Notes: generated by a model not told the origin, from the letters alone. A DNA stretch of 64,000 nt from an uncultured Myxococcales bacterium (GCA_937975765.1 CALJUR010000033.1:7521-71520); one strand, 5' to 3'; counted from the first letter of the stretch, positions 16,916 through 25,833 are shown. Numbers and translations are program-made.

Positions 16916-16942
16916 GGCGGGGGACGGGGCCCCCGCCCTACA
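16916..16942 (+). repeat. CCCTACA-type GC palindrome
   Basis: 27-bp palindrome copy 18 bp after the trans-sulfuration gene stop, followed by TTTCG as at 11180. A shorter, diverged copy lies at 16982-17006 (ends CCCAGCA). Confidence 0.7.
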
Positions 16943-17152
16943 TTTCGCGGGCAGCACCAGCGATCGTCGCGATTCCCGGCTGGCGGGGACGGGCCCCCGC
17001 CCAGCATCTGGGCACCATGCCTCCGGGTCCCGACCGCCGCACTGCTTCCGCCACGAACCTGTCGGATCGCTGCTGAAAAAAAATCCGGAATCATGTATCA
17101 AGCCGCCGGCCGATTCCTGTTCCTTTCGGACGCGACAACGACGGAGACGACG

Positions 17153-18859
17153 ATGCTGACGAAGGCGGCGACGCTGGTGCGACTGTTGAAATGGCAACGG
17201 AGCTGGAAGAAGCGGGACCTGGACCTGGCCCCGCCCGCATCCGTGAAGGACAACCCGAAGTTCGTGACCGCGCGCCAGGCGGCGCGGATGGTGCCGGACG
17301 GCGCGTGCGTGGTGTCGACCGGCATGGCCGGCACGATGCGCGCCTCGATCCTCTACTGGGCCGTGCGCGACGCCTTCCAGAAGGACGGGCGCTGCCGGAA
17401 CCTCACCTGGATCGCCGCGGGCGGGCAGGGCGGTCGCGGCCGCATCCCCGGCACCGTCGAGGAGGTCGGCCGGGACGGGCTGGTCACGCGCATGATCAGC
17501 GGCCACCTGGAGACGTTGCGGGCCCAGTTGGACCTGGCCGACCAGGGCAAGTGCGAACTGGTCGTGCTGCCGCAGGGCGTGATGGTCCAGCTGATCGCGG
17601 CGCAGGCGCGCGGCGAGCCGTCGCTGCTGACGGACGTGGGCGTCGGCACCTTCCTGGACCCGCGGGTCGGCACCGGGTCGCAGGTCGTCCCCGGCGTCGG
17701 CGAGATGCTGGTCGAGGTCGAGGGCGACCAGTTGCGCTACCGCCTGCCCCCGATCACTGCCGCGCTGATGCTGGCCACGGCCGCGGACGCGGAAGGCAAC
17801 GTCTACATGATCGACGCGCCGATGCTGTCCGAGGTGCGCGAGGGCGTGCAGGCCGCAAAGAAGAACGGTGGCCTGGGCATCGTTACCGTCGCGTCGCTCA
17901 TCCCGAAGGACGAATCGAAGATCTTCCTGCGCGCCGACGAGGTCGACGCGATCGTCGTCAACCCGACCAACGAGATGACCTACGCGGTGCAGCAGCGCAA
18001 GCCGTGGCGCGAGTTCGTGCCGGGCCACGAGGTCGACGTCGGGCGCGCGATGAAGCGCATGAAGGCCATGAACGACCTGATGAAGCTGGACCCGGCGCGC
18101 GGCCCGGTCGAGGACGCCCTGGCGCGTGCCTGTGCGACGCTGTTCACCCGCGTGGCGCACCCCGGCGCGCACGTCTGCATCGGGTACGGCCTGCCGCAGG
18201 AAGTCGGTCGCCTGGTGCGCGACGGCGGCCTGTCCAGGGATGTGACCTTCCTGATCGAGACCGGCGTGTACGGCGGCATCCCGGCCCCGGGCGCCTTCTT
18301 CGGCATGGGCATCGCGCCGCAGCGCCTGATGACGTCGGCCGAGATGTTCGCGTTCTGCGCAAAGAACCTGGACACGACGCTGCTGGGCATCCTGCAGGCG
18401 GACGCCGAGGGCAACGTGAACGTGTCCCGCAAGGCCCCGGGCGCGAAGTCCTACATCGGCCCCGGCGGGTTCATCGACCTGGTCACCGGCGCGAAGAACA
18501 TCGTGTTCGTGGGCGCATGGATGGCGCGCGCGGACATGGCGATCGAGGGAGGCCGGCTGGCGATCCGCAAGCCCGGCATCCCGAAGTTCGTGAAGAAGGT
18601 GGACGAGGTCACGTTCAGCGGTCGCGACGCGCTGGCGGCGGGGAAGAACGTGTACTACATGACCAGCGTGGGCTGCTTCCGGCTGACCCCGCGCGGCCTG
18701 GAACTGTTCCAGGTGGCGCCCGGGATCGACCCGCAGCGCGACATCATCGACGCGTGCCCGGACGCGCGGATCGTGCTGCCGGAGAACGGCCAGGTGGAGA
18801 CCTGGGGCGCGGGCATCATGACGGGTGCTGGATTCGGGCTGGAGTGGGCGAAGGCCTGA
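17153..18859 (+). CDS. Family I CoA-transferase (acetate/propionate CoA-transferase YdiF-like)
   Basis: 568 residues, the size expected for fused alpha-beta family I CoA-transferases. The first half carries the glycine-rich WIAAGGQGGRGRIPGT and GVGTFLDPRVGTG segments. The second half carries LIETGVYGG with the probable catalytic Glu at residue 369, then GPGGFIDLV. The enzyme would move CoA between acetate, propionate or similar acids and acyl-CoA through a glutamyl-CoA intermediate. ATG at 17153 has GGAG six bases upstream; a longer ATG 20 codons earlier lacks a good site. No acyl-CoA metabolism genes adjoin it, so the substrate is open. Confidence 0.88.
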   Translation: MLTKAATLVRLLKWQRSWKKRDLDLAPPASVKDNPKFVTARQAARMVPDGACVVSTGMAGTMRASILYWAVRDAFQKDGRCRNLTWIAAGGQGGRGRIPGTVEEVGRDGLVTRMISGHLETLRAQLDLADQGKCELVVLPQGVMVQLIAAQARGEPSLLTDVGVGTFLDPRVGTGSQVVPGVGEMLVEVEGDQLRYRLPPITAALMLATAADAEGNVYMIDAPMLSEVREGVQAAKKNGGLGIVTVASLIPKDESKIFLRADEVDAIVVNPTNEMTYAVQQRKPWREFVPGHEVDVGRAMKRMKAMNDLMKLDPARGPVEDALARACATLFTRVAHPGAHVCIGYGLPQEVGRLVRDGGLSRDVTFLIETGVYGGIPAPGAFFGMGIAPQRLMTSAEMFAFCAKNLDTTLLGILQADAEGNVNVSRKAPGAKSYIGPGGFIDLVTGAKNIVFVGAWMARADMAIEGGRLAIRKPGIPKFVKKVDEVTFSGRDALAAGKNVYYMTSVGCFRLTPRGLELFQVAPGIDPQRDIIDACPDARIVLPENGQVETWGAGIMTGAGFGLEWAKA

Positions 18860-18866
18860 GACGGGA

Positions 18867-18883
18867 GGCGGGGGACGGGGCGG
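18867..18883 (+). repeat. Truncated left half of the GC palindrome
   Basis: GGCGGGGGACGGGG followed by CGG only; the CCCCCGCCCTACA half is missing. It lies 7 bp after the CoA-transferase stop codon. Confidence 0.5.
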
Positions 18884-18892
18884 TATTTGGAT

Positions 18893-18999
18893 GCGCCCGA
18901 TGCGACTCCGGCTCCGTCGAGAGTTTCCTTCGGAAACCCATCGACTCCGCCTGCGTGCTCGGGCGGGTACAAGGCGGGGGACGGGGCCCCCGCCCTACA
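18893..18999 (+). repeat. Composite intergenic repeat (hairpin unit plus CCCTACA palindrome)
   Basis: Closely matches the composite at 992-1091: GCGACTCCGGCT, the hairpin GTTTCC-TTC-GGAAAC, ATCGACTCCGCC, CTCGGGCGGG, then the palindrome at 18973-18999. Confidence 0.75.
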
Positions 19000-19000
19000 A

Positions 19001-19032
19001 CCAGCCAAGCCGACGTCCCGCGGCTTGGCTGG
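19001..19032. terminator. Perfect 11-bp hairpin between convergent genes
   Basis: CCAGCCAAGCC and GGCTTGGCTGG enclose a 10-nt loop between the CoA-transferase and baseplate-cassette ends. A second hairpin CTGCGG/CCGCAG follows at 19042-19060. There is no T tract, so bidirectional termination is only suggested by position. Confidence 0.4.
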
Positions 19033-19071
19033 GCTCGCGTGCTGCGGACGCTGGCCGCAGACGCTCGCCCC

Positions 19072-20592
19072 CTACACGGCCTGGTAGGACCACACCTTGA
19101 ACAGGTTCACGTCGCGGTCCTGCTTCACCGGCGTCAGCGTGATGCGCAGCACCGGTTCCGTCGCCAGTTCCGCCGGGATGACGTAGGGCCAGTTCCGCCA
19201 CCGGAACTTCATGTCGTTGCCGGGCACCACCAGGTTCGGCGCCTTGCGCCCGTTCACGTGCACCTCGCACTCGTAGTCGCCGCGCACGTAGTCGATGCGG
19301 GTGATCACGATCACGTCGCGGTTCGGCTCGATGCCCGTCACCTCGAAGGTGCAGTTGCCGCCCTCGTAGTGCACGCCCACGTCCTCGACCATCACGCCGT
19401 CGGGGTACTTCAGGCGCTGGCGGCTGCGGTAGCGGTCCTTCTCGTCCGCGATGGCGAAGTGGTGCTTCTTCTCGGACGACTCGTCGAAGATGTCCAGCAC
19501 GTCGACGCGCCGGAAGTCGCGCCCCTCGTAGGACAGCGTCTCGGTGAAGTCCTCGCTGCGGACCTTGATCTTCTCCCAGATCAGTTCCGACGGGACCTCG
19601 GCCACGGCCTTCTGCTTGGTGCGCGGCCGCAGCGCCTGCGCGAACAGCGACTTCATCGCCTCGGTCGCGTTGCGCTGGGTCGTCAGGATGTCCACCAGCA
19701 GTTCCTGCGAGTGCCGGCGGTCCAGTTTCACGCTTTCGATGTTCCACTTGTAGGTGCCGAACTCCTTTGCCGCCGACAGTTCGGCGTGCTCGCGCTCGAC
19801 GTCCCCGATCATCCCGCGCTGCAGCGCGATCACGCCGCCCATCAGTTCGAAGATGTTCCGGAAATCCACCAGCCCCGCCGCCAGCATCATGTCCAGCGTG
19901 ATCGTCGCGTGCAGCACGTCCATCGCGGTCGAGATCTTCAGCACGTGCGCCATGTGGCTGTAGACCGCGATCTTCGACTGCAGCAGGTCGGCCAGCGCCG
20001 CCCGGTCCACCGGCTTCAGGAACGACCCGGCCACGCCCGCCAGCGGCACGAAGCGCAGGTCGATCTCGTTCGGGCGCGGCGACAGCGGGTCCAGCGCGTC
20101 CTTGACCGCCTTGACACCCTTGTCCAGCTGGATGCGGGCCAGTTCGACTTCCTGCGAGATGTCCGGTTCGCGTGCCGTCACCTCGACCTTCACGCCCTCG
20201 CTGATGCGCTTGTGGCCCTTGAACTGCAGGTTCTCCTTGTAGGCCACGAAGTCCGTCGGCTCCTCGGCGTAGGACAGCACGACGTAGACCGTCTGCGGCA
20301 GCCGGAAGTCGGAGGGGTTGATCGCCTTGATCACCGGTTCCGGCAGGAACAGGTCGCGACCCTGGCCGTCGATGCCGTAGCCCGCGGACACCTCGATGTT
20401 CAGGTCGCCGCGCCCGCGCTGGCGCACCCGCAGCCCGTCCAGGTACTGCGGCACCACGCCCGGCGCGTGCAGCACCTGGTTGTGCAACTGGCGCTTGGTC
20501 ACGTGGTAGCGCTCGCCGTCGTTCCAGTCCTCCTCCGTGGTCAGGAAGCCCCGGAAGAAGTTCAGACGCTTGAACACCGTGCGATCGGCCAT
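19072..20592 (-). CDS. Contractile-injection cassette protein of unknown fold
   Basis: 506 residues. The N-terminus FFRGFLTTEEDWNDGERYH, QLHNQVLHAPGVV, GLRVRQ and VSAGYGIDGQGRDL follows a pattern I associate with proteins encoded beside contractile-injection baseplate genes (a fold-like block with invariant G and D residues). The rest is mixed alpha/beta with no signal peptide or membrane segment. ATG has GGGAGG upstream, and 16 nt separate it from the PASTA-tail gene. It is the last gene of the cassette. Probably a structural baseplate or tail-end protein; this is inference from context. Confidence 0.7.
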   Translation of the reverse strand: MADRTVFKRLNFFRGFLTTEEDWNDGERYHVTKRQLHNQVLHAPGVVPQYLDGLRVRQRGRGDLNIEVSAGYGIDGQGRDLFLPEPVIKAINPSDFRLPQTVYVVLSYAEEPTDFVAYKENLQFKGHKRISEGVKVEVTAREPDISQEVELARIQLDKGVKAVKDALDPLSPRPNEIDLRFVPLAGVAGSFLKPVDRAALADLLQSKIAVYSHMAHVLKISTAMDVLHATITLDMMLAAGLVDFRNIFELMGGVIALQRGMIGDVEREHAELSAAKEFGTYKWNIESVKLDRRHSQELLVDILTTQRNATEAMKSLFAQALRPRTKQKAVAEVPSELIWEKIKVRSEDFTETLSYEGRDFRRVDVLDIFDESSEKKHHFAIADEKDRYRSRQRLKYPDGVMVEDVGVHYEGGNCTFEVTGIEPNRDVIVITRIDYVRGDYECEVHVNGRKAPNLVVPGNDMKFRWRNWPYVIPAELATEPVLRITLTPVKQDRDVNLFKVWSYQAV

Positions 20593-20608
20593 CGCCGCCT
20601 CCCTGGGA

Positions 20609-21541
20609 TCAAGGTTCAACCGCGGTCCCGTCCCGTGCAGGTTCCCGTGCCTGGTCCTGGTCCTCGCCCTCTTCCGCCGGCTCGACGCCGATGTACGACG
20701 TCACGCCGACCCGCATGCCCACGTACTCGGTCACGCCCTCGCTGCCGGTGAACTGCAGGAAGTAGTTCGTGTTCGCCGGCTTCTCGGCCTCGATGACCCG
20801 GTGCAGCCGCAGCAGCAGGTCCTCGCCGATCTCCTGGAACGATTTCGGCAACTGCACGACGAAGGTCTGGGACATCGAGATCTCGGGCAGGATCATCGTG
20901 TCCAGGCCGACCGTCGAGGCGACCCCGATCCGGAATCCCTTGTACGGCCAGCGGTTCTCTTCGATCGTCACGTCCAGCCCGGTGAACAGTTTCACCAGCC
21001 GCACCAGCGCCCCCCGCGTCCCGCGGATCCGGAACAGCCCGGGCGCCTCGCGCAGGATCAGCCGCCGGTGCGCATCGCTCATCCCCTCGTGGAACGAGAT
21101 CGCGAACCACGACGCCAGCCACGGCAGGAACTCCGGCGGCGTCGTGGACGGGTTGAACAACTGGTGGACGTTGTCGATCCGGCGGTTCACCGTGTCCAGC
21201 AACTGCTGGAAGATCCACAGGTAGTCGGTCAGGAAGTGCGTCTCGCCGGGCTGCCGCTGCCGGTACACCGCCGGCAGGTAGCGCACCCAGGACACGCGCG
21301 CCACCTGGATCGTGACCGGCTGGTCGCTGTCCAGCAGGCTGCCGCGGTCCGGCGATTGCGCCATGACCGTGTCGGTCTTCTCGTAGGCCTCGACGAACCG
21401 CACCCGCGGCGGCGGGAAGCCCGCCCCCGTCAGCACCTTCTCGGCGACCGGGCGCGACAGCCCGACCACCTCCGGCACCGGCAGCTTCCGGGCGCGGGCC
21501 TTTCCAGGGGCCGTCCCGGTGCGGGTTCCCGGCTGCTCCAT
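20609..21541 (-). CDS. Phage-tail protein (TIGR02242-like) with N-terminal PASTA domain
   Basis: 310 residues. Residues about 20-80 form a PASTA domain (VPEVVGLSRPVAEKVLTGAG ... VMAQSPDRG). Residues 85 onward match the tail-protein-I-like domain of contractile injection systems: VRYLPAVYR, FLTDYLWIFQQLLDTV, STTPPEFLPWLASWF and GLFRIRGTRGALVRLV. It would connect baseplate wedges as gpI/gp7-type proteins do. Its ATG shares one base with the TGA of the baseplate J gene, so translation is coupled. The PASTA fusion is unusual; PASTA domains normally bind peptidoglycan or beta-lactam-like ligands. Confidence 0.8.
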   Translation of the reverse strand: MEQPGTRTGTAPGKARARKLPVPEVVGLSRPVAEKVLTGAGFPPPRVRFVEAYEKTDTVMAQSPDRGSLLDSDQPVTIQVARVSWVRYLPAVYRQRQPGETHFLTDYLWIFQQLLDTVNRRIDNVHQLFNPSTTPPEFLPWLASWFAISFHEGMSDAHRRLILREAPGLFRIRGTRGALVRLVKLFTGLDVTIEENRWPYKGFRIGVASTVGLDTMILPEISMSQTFVVQLPKSFQEIGEDLLLRLHRVIEAEKPANTNYFLQFTGSEGVTEYVGMRVGVTSYIGVEPAEEGEDQDQAREPARDGTAVEP

Positions 21542-24540
21542 CACAGGATCCTCTCGTGCGCCCGTTCCTCGACGTCGACCGCCACCACGAAGGGCAGTTC
21601 GTCGTCGGCCAGGCGCAGGAAGTCCAGGTCCACCCCGGCGTCCAGGTCGCGCATCACGACGCGGTCCACGAAGTCCACGCCGCCGACCTCCTCGCACACG
21701 TGGTAGATGTCGATCTTCGACACCGGCCGCCCGAACGGCCAGCCGCGCCGGTTCTTGCCGCCGCGCAGCGGGTGCAGGAAGTCGCGGATCTTCCGGATGA
21801 TGTCGTCCTTGATCGCCTCGGACGACCCCGACGTGGACCGCAGCACGGCCACCTGGATCGCCAGGTGACGGTACCGCGGACGCACCACGTGCACGATGGT
21901 GCTGACCAGCTTGCGCGCGTCCAGTTCCGCCTTCACCCGGCGCATCAGTTCCGTCGAGGGCAGCGGGGTCACCGGTTCCGCGCCCGGCTCCTCGGCGACC
22001 TTGGGCACCACGACGACCGTCACCTCGCCCTCGCGGTCCCGGCACGGGATGCAACGGGCCCGCGCCACCGACGTCGACGCCTCCTTCGCGATCTGCTCGA
22101 AGTCCTCGGCGGTGACGGCGCGGAAGCGGCTGCGGAACAGGTGCGGCGCGCGCGCCTTGATCTCGTCCACCGTCTCCAGGTCGGACCCGCCGCCCGCCGG
22201 CACCAGGTTCGACACGCCCTCGATGAAGGTCAGCGACTGCTGGAGGATCGTCAGCGAGTTCGGCGCGACGTTGCCCGCCATGCCGCCGCCCACCTGGAAC
22301 CGCGCCAGCCGCAGGTTGCGATCGCCCTTCGGCGGGATCAGGCCGTGAACGCCGTCCCCGAAGCGGATCTCGCCGGTCACCACGTCCTTCACGTAGTGCC
22401 GCCGCGGCGCGGTGTCGCCGGCGTCGGCAAGCAGCGGCGCGTACAGGTCGTCCACCTCGTGCCAGCGCACCCACCAGCCGCCGTCCGGGTTCTGCCGGAT
22501 CGCGTCCTCGCCCTCCTCCTCGACGATCCGCAGCCGGTCGGCGTCGGCGGGGGCCTCGCGCTCCAGCACCACCAGTTTCTGGCCCGGCAGCACCGGCCCC
22601 GGCGGCAGCCTGAACGACTGGTTCGGCGTCCCCTGCGACGACCCCAGCACCGTTTCGCCCAGGGTGGTCAGGTTCGACGCGTACACCGAGTTCGGCAGGA
22701 TGCGGACGATGCGCGGCGGCTCGACGTACCCCCCCGTCTCCAGCCGGGCGCGCAGCCAGTTCAGGTTCTCGCCGAACCGCTTGGACTTGCGGAAGTCCGT
22801 CGGCCCCACGAACCGCACGAAGCCGGAGTGCTGGAAGCCCACCGTCTCGTCGCGCGGGAACAGGTTCTGCCAGTTCTTGCCGTTGAAGTACTCCCATGCC
22901 ACGACGACGGTCTGGTGGCCGTTGCCTGCGCCGGGCAGCGGGTTGCGCACGCCGCTGTCCTCGCGCAACTGCACGTACAGGGCGACCTCGTCGTTCGGGA
23001 ACGAGTCCTCGAAGCCCAGGTACAGCGTCGGGCTGGCCTCGGACACGGTCGACAGCGGCTGGAAGGGCTTGTTGTCGACCTGGGCCAGTTCGGAGTAGTC
23101 CGCGAAGACGCCGTCGTTCTCGGACAGCACCACCGCGAAGGAGTGCTCCTTCTCCTCGAACCGGATGGCCATCTCGCGCACGACCGGCGGCCGTAGCGGG
23201 CGGACCTCCTTGAAGACCCACCGGTCGCCGTCCAGTTCGTAGGTGCCGGGGGCGCCGAAGTCGCCGGTGTCCATGCGGGTGCGGACCCAGTAGCCCTCGA
23301 TGCCGTTGACGTCCACCGGGGACAGGTCCTCGGGCACCTGGAACGACAGCACGCCCGAACGCGTGAATCCCATCGTGCTGTCCAGGAACGACACGCCTTC
23401 CGCGGGCTCGACCTTGTTCTCGCCGGGGATCACGCGGGCCAGCGGGCGCCACTTCTTCACCCGCGCGTTCCAGTACTCCCACTTCAGCGCCAGGTCGGGC
23501 GACGCGTTGGGCCGGTCGGTGTCGCCGCCCTCCAGCGTGACGTCCAGCCGGACCAGCGCGCCCTTGTGCGCCAGCGCGCGGTCGCACCGCACGTACATCT
23601 CGGTCTGGGTCTTCGGCTCCTTGCCGAAGGGGTGGAAGCGCCGGCTGGCGTCCTGGGACAGGTACTGGTCGTCGGCGGTGCGGGTGGTGATCGCGTCGGG
23701 CAGCAGGCCCTCGCCGGAGACCTTGATGGCGCCGACGATGGTGTCGACGACCGTGACGTCGGGCGAGGCCGGCACGTCGACCAGGCGGGCCCGCACGTAG
23801 CAGGAGGCCAGGTCGTTCAGAGTGACGGGGCCGATGGTGCGCGGCGCGGGCAGCACCACGCTTTCGGCGTCGGACTCGTCCAGCGGCACCACGGCCGTCC
23901 AGCGCGTGCCGTCGTACACCTCCCAGTCCAGGTGGTCCAGGAAGTCGGACACGTGCGCGTGCGGGCAGCGGAAGCGGAGGCGCAGCGAGGATCCTTCCGT
24001 CAGCGCGGCCAGGCCGGGGTCGCCCAGGTAGAGATAGCGTTCCGCGAAGACCGACCCGGCGAAGGGGTCGAAGCCTTCCGCGGAGGGGGCCGCCAGCAGC
24101 GCCGAGTGGTCCGAGAAGTTCTTGCCGTACTGCGAGAAGCACTTCTGCAGCCGGCTGCGCACGACCAGCAGGTCGGACTCGGTCTCGAAGGAAACGGTCC
24201 GGCCTTCGGGCGATGGCTTCGTGGCGGCGGTGGTGCCGCGCGGCACGGTGACGTGGTCGCCCTTCTCGGACATCTGGAAGGTCAGCACGGTCCGCGCGGG
24301 TTGCGGGGGCTTCAGGTTGATGCCCATCAGGTTCAGGAAGGCCAGGTGGTTCTTGTCCGGGACCCGGTTCAACCGGTACAGGACCATCTCGGTCATCCAC
24401 GCGAACAGCTCGATCAGCGTGATGCCGGGGTCGGTCGGGTTGAAGTTGGTCCACTCCGGGCAGTACTGGGGGATCAGCCTTACGGCCTCCTCCACGATGT
24501 CCTTGAAGGTCCGGTCGTCGAGCCTGGGGGTCGGGATCAT
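21541..24540 (-). CDS. Baseplate assembly protein J-like (TIGR02243 type)
   Basis: 999 residues, large as for contractile-injection baseplate proteins. The N-terminus YCPEWTNFNPTDPGITLIELFAWMTEMVLYRLNRVPDKN is the hallmark of this family. A long beta-rich middle follows, and the baseplate J core appears near the C-terminal third (GVSNLVPAGGGSDLETVDEIKARAPHLFRSRFRAVTAEDFE). It forms the baseplate wedge around the hub. Its ATG overlaps the TGA of the gp25 gene (ATGA), and its own TGA overlaps the tail-protein ATG. No signal peptide. Confidence 0.88.
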   Translation of the reverse strand: MIPTPRLDDRTFKDIVEEAVRLIPQYCPEWTNFNPTDPGITLIELFAWMTEMVLYRLNRVPDKNHLAFLNLMGINLKPPQPARTVLTFQMSEKGDHVTVPRGTTAATKPSPEGRTVSFETESDLLVVRSRLQKCFSQYGKNFSDHSALLAAPSAEGFDPFAGSVFAERYLYLGDPGLAALTEGSSLRLRFRCPHAHVSDFLDHLDWEVYDGTRWTAVVPLDESDAESVVLPAPRTIGPVTLNDLASCYVRARLVDVPASPDVTVVDTIVGAIKVSGEGLLPDAITTRTADDQYLSQDASRRFHPFGKEPKTQTEMYVRCDRALAHKGALVRLDVTLEGGDTDRPNASPDLALKWEYWNARVKKWRPLARVIPGENKVEPAEGVSFLDSTMGFTRSGVLSFQVPEDLSPVDVNGIEGYWVRTRMDTGDFGAPGTYELDGDRWVFKEVRPLRPPVVREMAIRFEEKEHSFAVVLSENDGVFADYSELAQVDNKPFQPLSTVSEASPTLYLGFEDSFPNDEVALYVQLREDSGVRNPLPGAGNGHQTVVVAWEYFNGKNWQNLFPRDETVGFQHSGFVRFVGPTDFRKSKRFGENLNWLRARLETGGYVEPPRIVRILPNSVYASNLTTLGETVLGSSQGTPNQSFRLPPGPVLPGQKLVVLEREAPADADRLRIVEEEGEDAIRQNPDGGWWVRWHEVDDLYAPLLADAGDTAPRRHYVKDVVTGEIRFGDGVHGLIPPKGDRNLRLARFQVGGGMAGNVAPNSLTILQQSLTFIEGVSNLVPAGGGSDLETVDEIKARAPHLFRSRFRAVTAEDFEQIAKEASTSVARARCIPCRDREGEVTVVVVPKVAEEPGAEPVTPLPSTELMRRVKAELDARKLVSTIVHVVRPRYRHLAIQVAVLRSTSGSSEAIKDDIIRKIRDFLHPLRGGKNRRGWPFGRPVSKIDIYHVCEEVGGVDFVDRVVMRDLDAGVDLDFLRLADDELPFVVAVDVEERAHERIL

Positions 24541-24938
24541 AGGTCCTGCTCCCGCCGGAGATAGAAGGGGTACACCAGGTTGCGCGTGTTGTTGGATCGC
24601 CGCACGCGGTATCCGATCTCGATCCGCATCACGTTCTCCTGCTGGTCGTCGGGCGCGGCCATGACGCGGATGTCCTGGATGCGGGGCTCCCACTTGGTCA
24701 GGGACTCGCGGACGTAGAAGGAGACCAGCGCCGCGGTGGAGACGCTGTTCGGGTAGAAGACGAAGTCGTGGATGCGGCAGCCGAAGTCGGGCCGCATGGG
24801 GCGTTCGCCGGGGGCGGTGCCCAGCAGGATCCGGATGCACTCCTCGATGTTCTGCTCGTACTCGGACAGCGCGAGGTTCCCGCGGGCGTCGAGGCCGACG
24901 GGGAACGCGATGCCGCGACCGAGGAAGTGCTTCTTCAT
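24537..24938 (-). CDS. gp25/GPW-like baseplate wedge protein
   Basis: 133 residues, the usual gp25 length. Visible family features are FLGRGIAFPVG near the N-terminus, IRILLGTAPGERPMRPDFGC, and IEIGYRVRRSNNTRNLVYPFYL at the C-terminus. gp25 proteins join sheath to baseplate in phage T4, T6SS (TssE) and extracellular contractile injection systems. GGGAG lies upstream of the ATG, and the stop codon overlaps the baseplate J start. The partners sheath, tube and spike are absent from the surrounding sequence. Confidence 0.88.
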   Translation of the reverse strand: MKKHFLGRGIAFPVGLDARGNLALSEYEQNIEECIRILLGTAPGERPMRPDFGCRIHDFVFYPNSVSTAALVSFYVRESLTKWEPRIQDIRVMAAPDDQQENVMRIEIGYRVRRSNNTRNLVYPFYLRREQDL

Positions 24939-24963
24939 GGTCTCCCTGGGGGCGCGGCCCCGG

Positions 24964-25158
24964 CTAGGCCAGTTCGCCCTCGAAGAACTTGCCGCAGTTC
25001 GGGCACGAGATCGTGATCCGCGTGCCGTCGAACCTGCACTCCAGTTCGCCCTCGCGGCAGGCGGGGCAGTGGTGGCCCTCCACCCGGCCGGCGATGACCT
25101 CGTCGATGATGGCCCGGTACGCGTCCAGCGCGTCGAGGTCGTCGTCCTCGAGGTCCAT
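24964..25158 (-). CDS. Small zinc-ribbon protein
   Basis: 64 residues. Two CxxC pairs, CPAC and CPNC, about 18 residues apart define a zinc ribbon (HHCPACREGELECRF ... ISCPNCGKFFEG), preceded by an acidic helix (MDLEDDDLDALDAYR). ATG 25158 has GGAG six bases upstream. It starts the minus-strand baseplate cassette, 25 nt before gp25, so it could be co-transcribed. No known baseplate role; it may regulate or simply be the first gene of the transcript. Confidence 0.7.
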   Translation of the reverse strand: MDLEDDDLDALDAYRAIIDEVIAGRVEGHHCPACREGELECRFDGTRITISCPNCGKFFEGELA

Positions 25159-25452
25159 GCGATGCTCCGATCCAGGAAATCGGTGGCGATTATCGCGCGC
25201 GCGTTCCGGGGGTGTCAATCGGCAAAGGGGGGAAAGCCGCGTGGGGGATGGGAAATGCAGGCGGGGGGCGCGGGGGGCGGGGATCGCGGGGGTTGCCTGG
25301 GTGGGGTGTTCAGACCCTGGGCGAGGGGCGGGTCGGGAAGGCGAGGGCGGTACGAGGGGGTCTGATGGGGTCTGTGGGCCCCAGGCCCCAAGGCGGCAAG
25401 CGGGTGCCGCCGGATCTGGGCGGGGCCCCCGTGCCCCGCCTCCTGCCGGCGA
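25159..25452. other. G-tract-rich intergenic region
   Basis: Gene-free stretch between the zinc-ribbon gene and the VapC-type gene. The plus strand has many runs of four or more G (for example near 25229-25290) that could fold as G-quadruplexes. It must hold the promoter of the baseplate cassette, but I see no clear -35/-10 pair. Confidence 0.45.
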
Positions 25453-25833
25453 TCATCCCAGGCGATACGGCACCCGCACGAAGGCGTGGCGGTCGGGCGG
25501 GAAGTCGCGGGTGTTGCGGGTCGCGAGGGCGAGGCCGTGATGACGCGCGGCGGCGGCCTGGAAGGCGTCGGGCAGCCTCCAGCCGTGCTCGCGGCGGAGG
25601 CGGGCGGCCAGCTCGGCGACCTCGCGATCCAGCGGCAGCAGCGGGAAGCAGGCCAGGAAGAGACGGGCCCGGCGCGCCGGTTCGCCCGCCAGACCGACCA
25701 GGACCTCGGCCACGGAGATCGGCGTGATCCGGGCGACGTCGCGCACGCTGCCGAGATAGTCGGTGGCCGCCTGGATGCCGTTGAAGTGGTCGATGAAGAC
25801 GACCGAGTCAACCAGAACGCCCGTCCCACTCAT
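25453..25833 (-). CDS. vapC: PIN-domain toxin (VapC-like)
   Basis: 126 residues. The PIN acidic residues are apparent: VLVDSVVFIDHF near the N-terminus, VAEVLVGL in the middle, and LPDAFQAAAARHHGLALATRNTRDF near the C-terminus. VapC toxins are Mg-dependent RNases that usually cut tRNA or rRNA. ATG at 25833 has AGGAGG seven bases upstream, inside the antitoxin gene; the two genes overlap by 26 nt. A longer in-frame reading upstream lies within the antitoxin and is not used. Lies beside the baseplate cassette, in a region typical of accessory DNA. Confidence 0.85.
   Translation of the reverse strand: MSGTGVLVDSVVFIDHFNGIQAATDYLGSVRDVARITPISVAEVLVGLAGEPARRARLFLACFPLLPLDREVAELAARLRREHGWRLPDAFQAAAARHHGLALATRNTRDFPPDRHAFVRVPYRLG

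Noticed and set aside
16916..16942. Palindromes as ordinary Rho-independent terminators
   Set aside because: They have no T tract, occur in both orientations and multiple copies in one gap, and their sequences are too conserved; a repeat family is a better description.
14630..18172. A very long minus-strand open frame (over 1,100 codons)
   Set aside because: It is antisense to the NFACT, trans-sulfuration and CoA-transferase genes, and its translation is Arg/His/Gly/Gln-rich without domain motifs; long shadow frames are common in high-GC DNA.
17191..20751. A plus-strand open frame of nearly 1,190 codons
   Set aside because: It spans a real stop codon of the CoA-transferase and runs antisense to the baseplate cassette. 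Arg/Gly-rich, no motifs.
19072..25158. Prophage or complete contractile injection system
   Set aside because: No integrase, capsid, terminase, sheath, tube or lysozyme gene is present, and the cassette lies within host-like codon usage.
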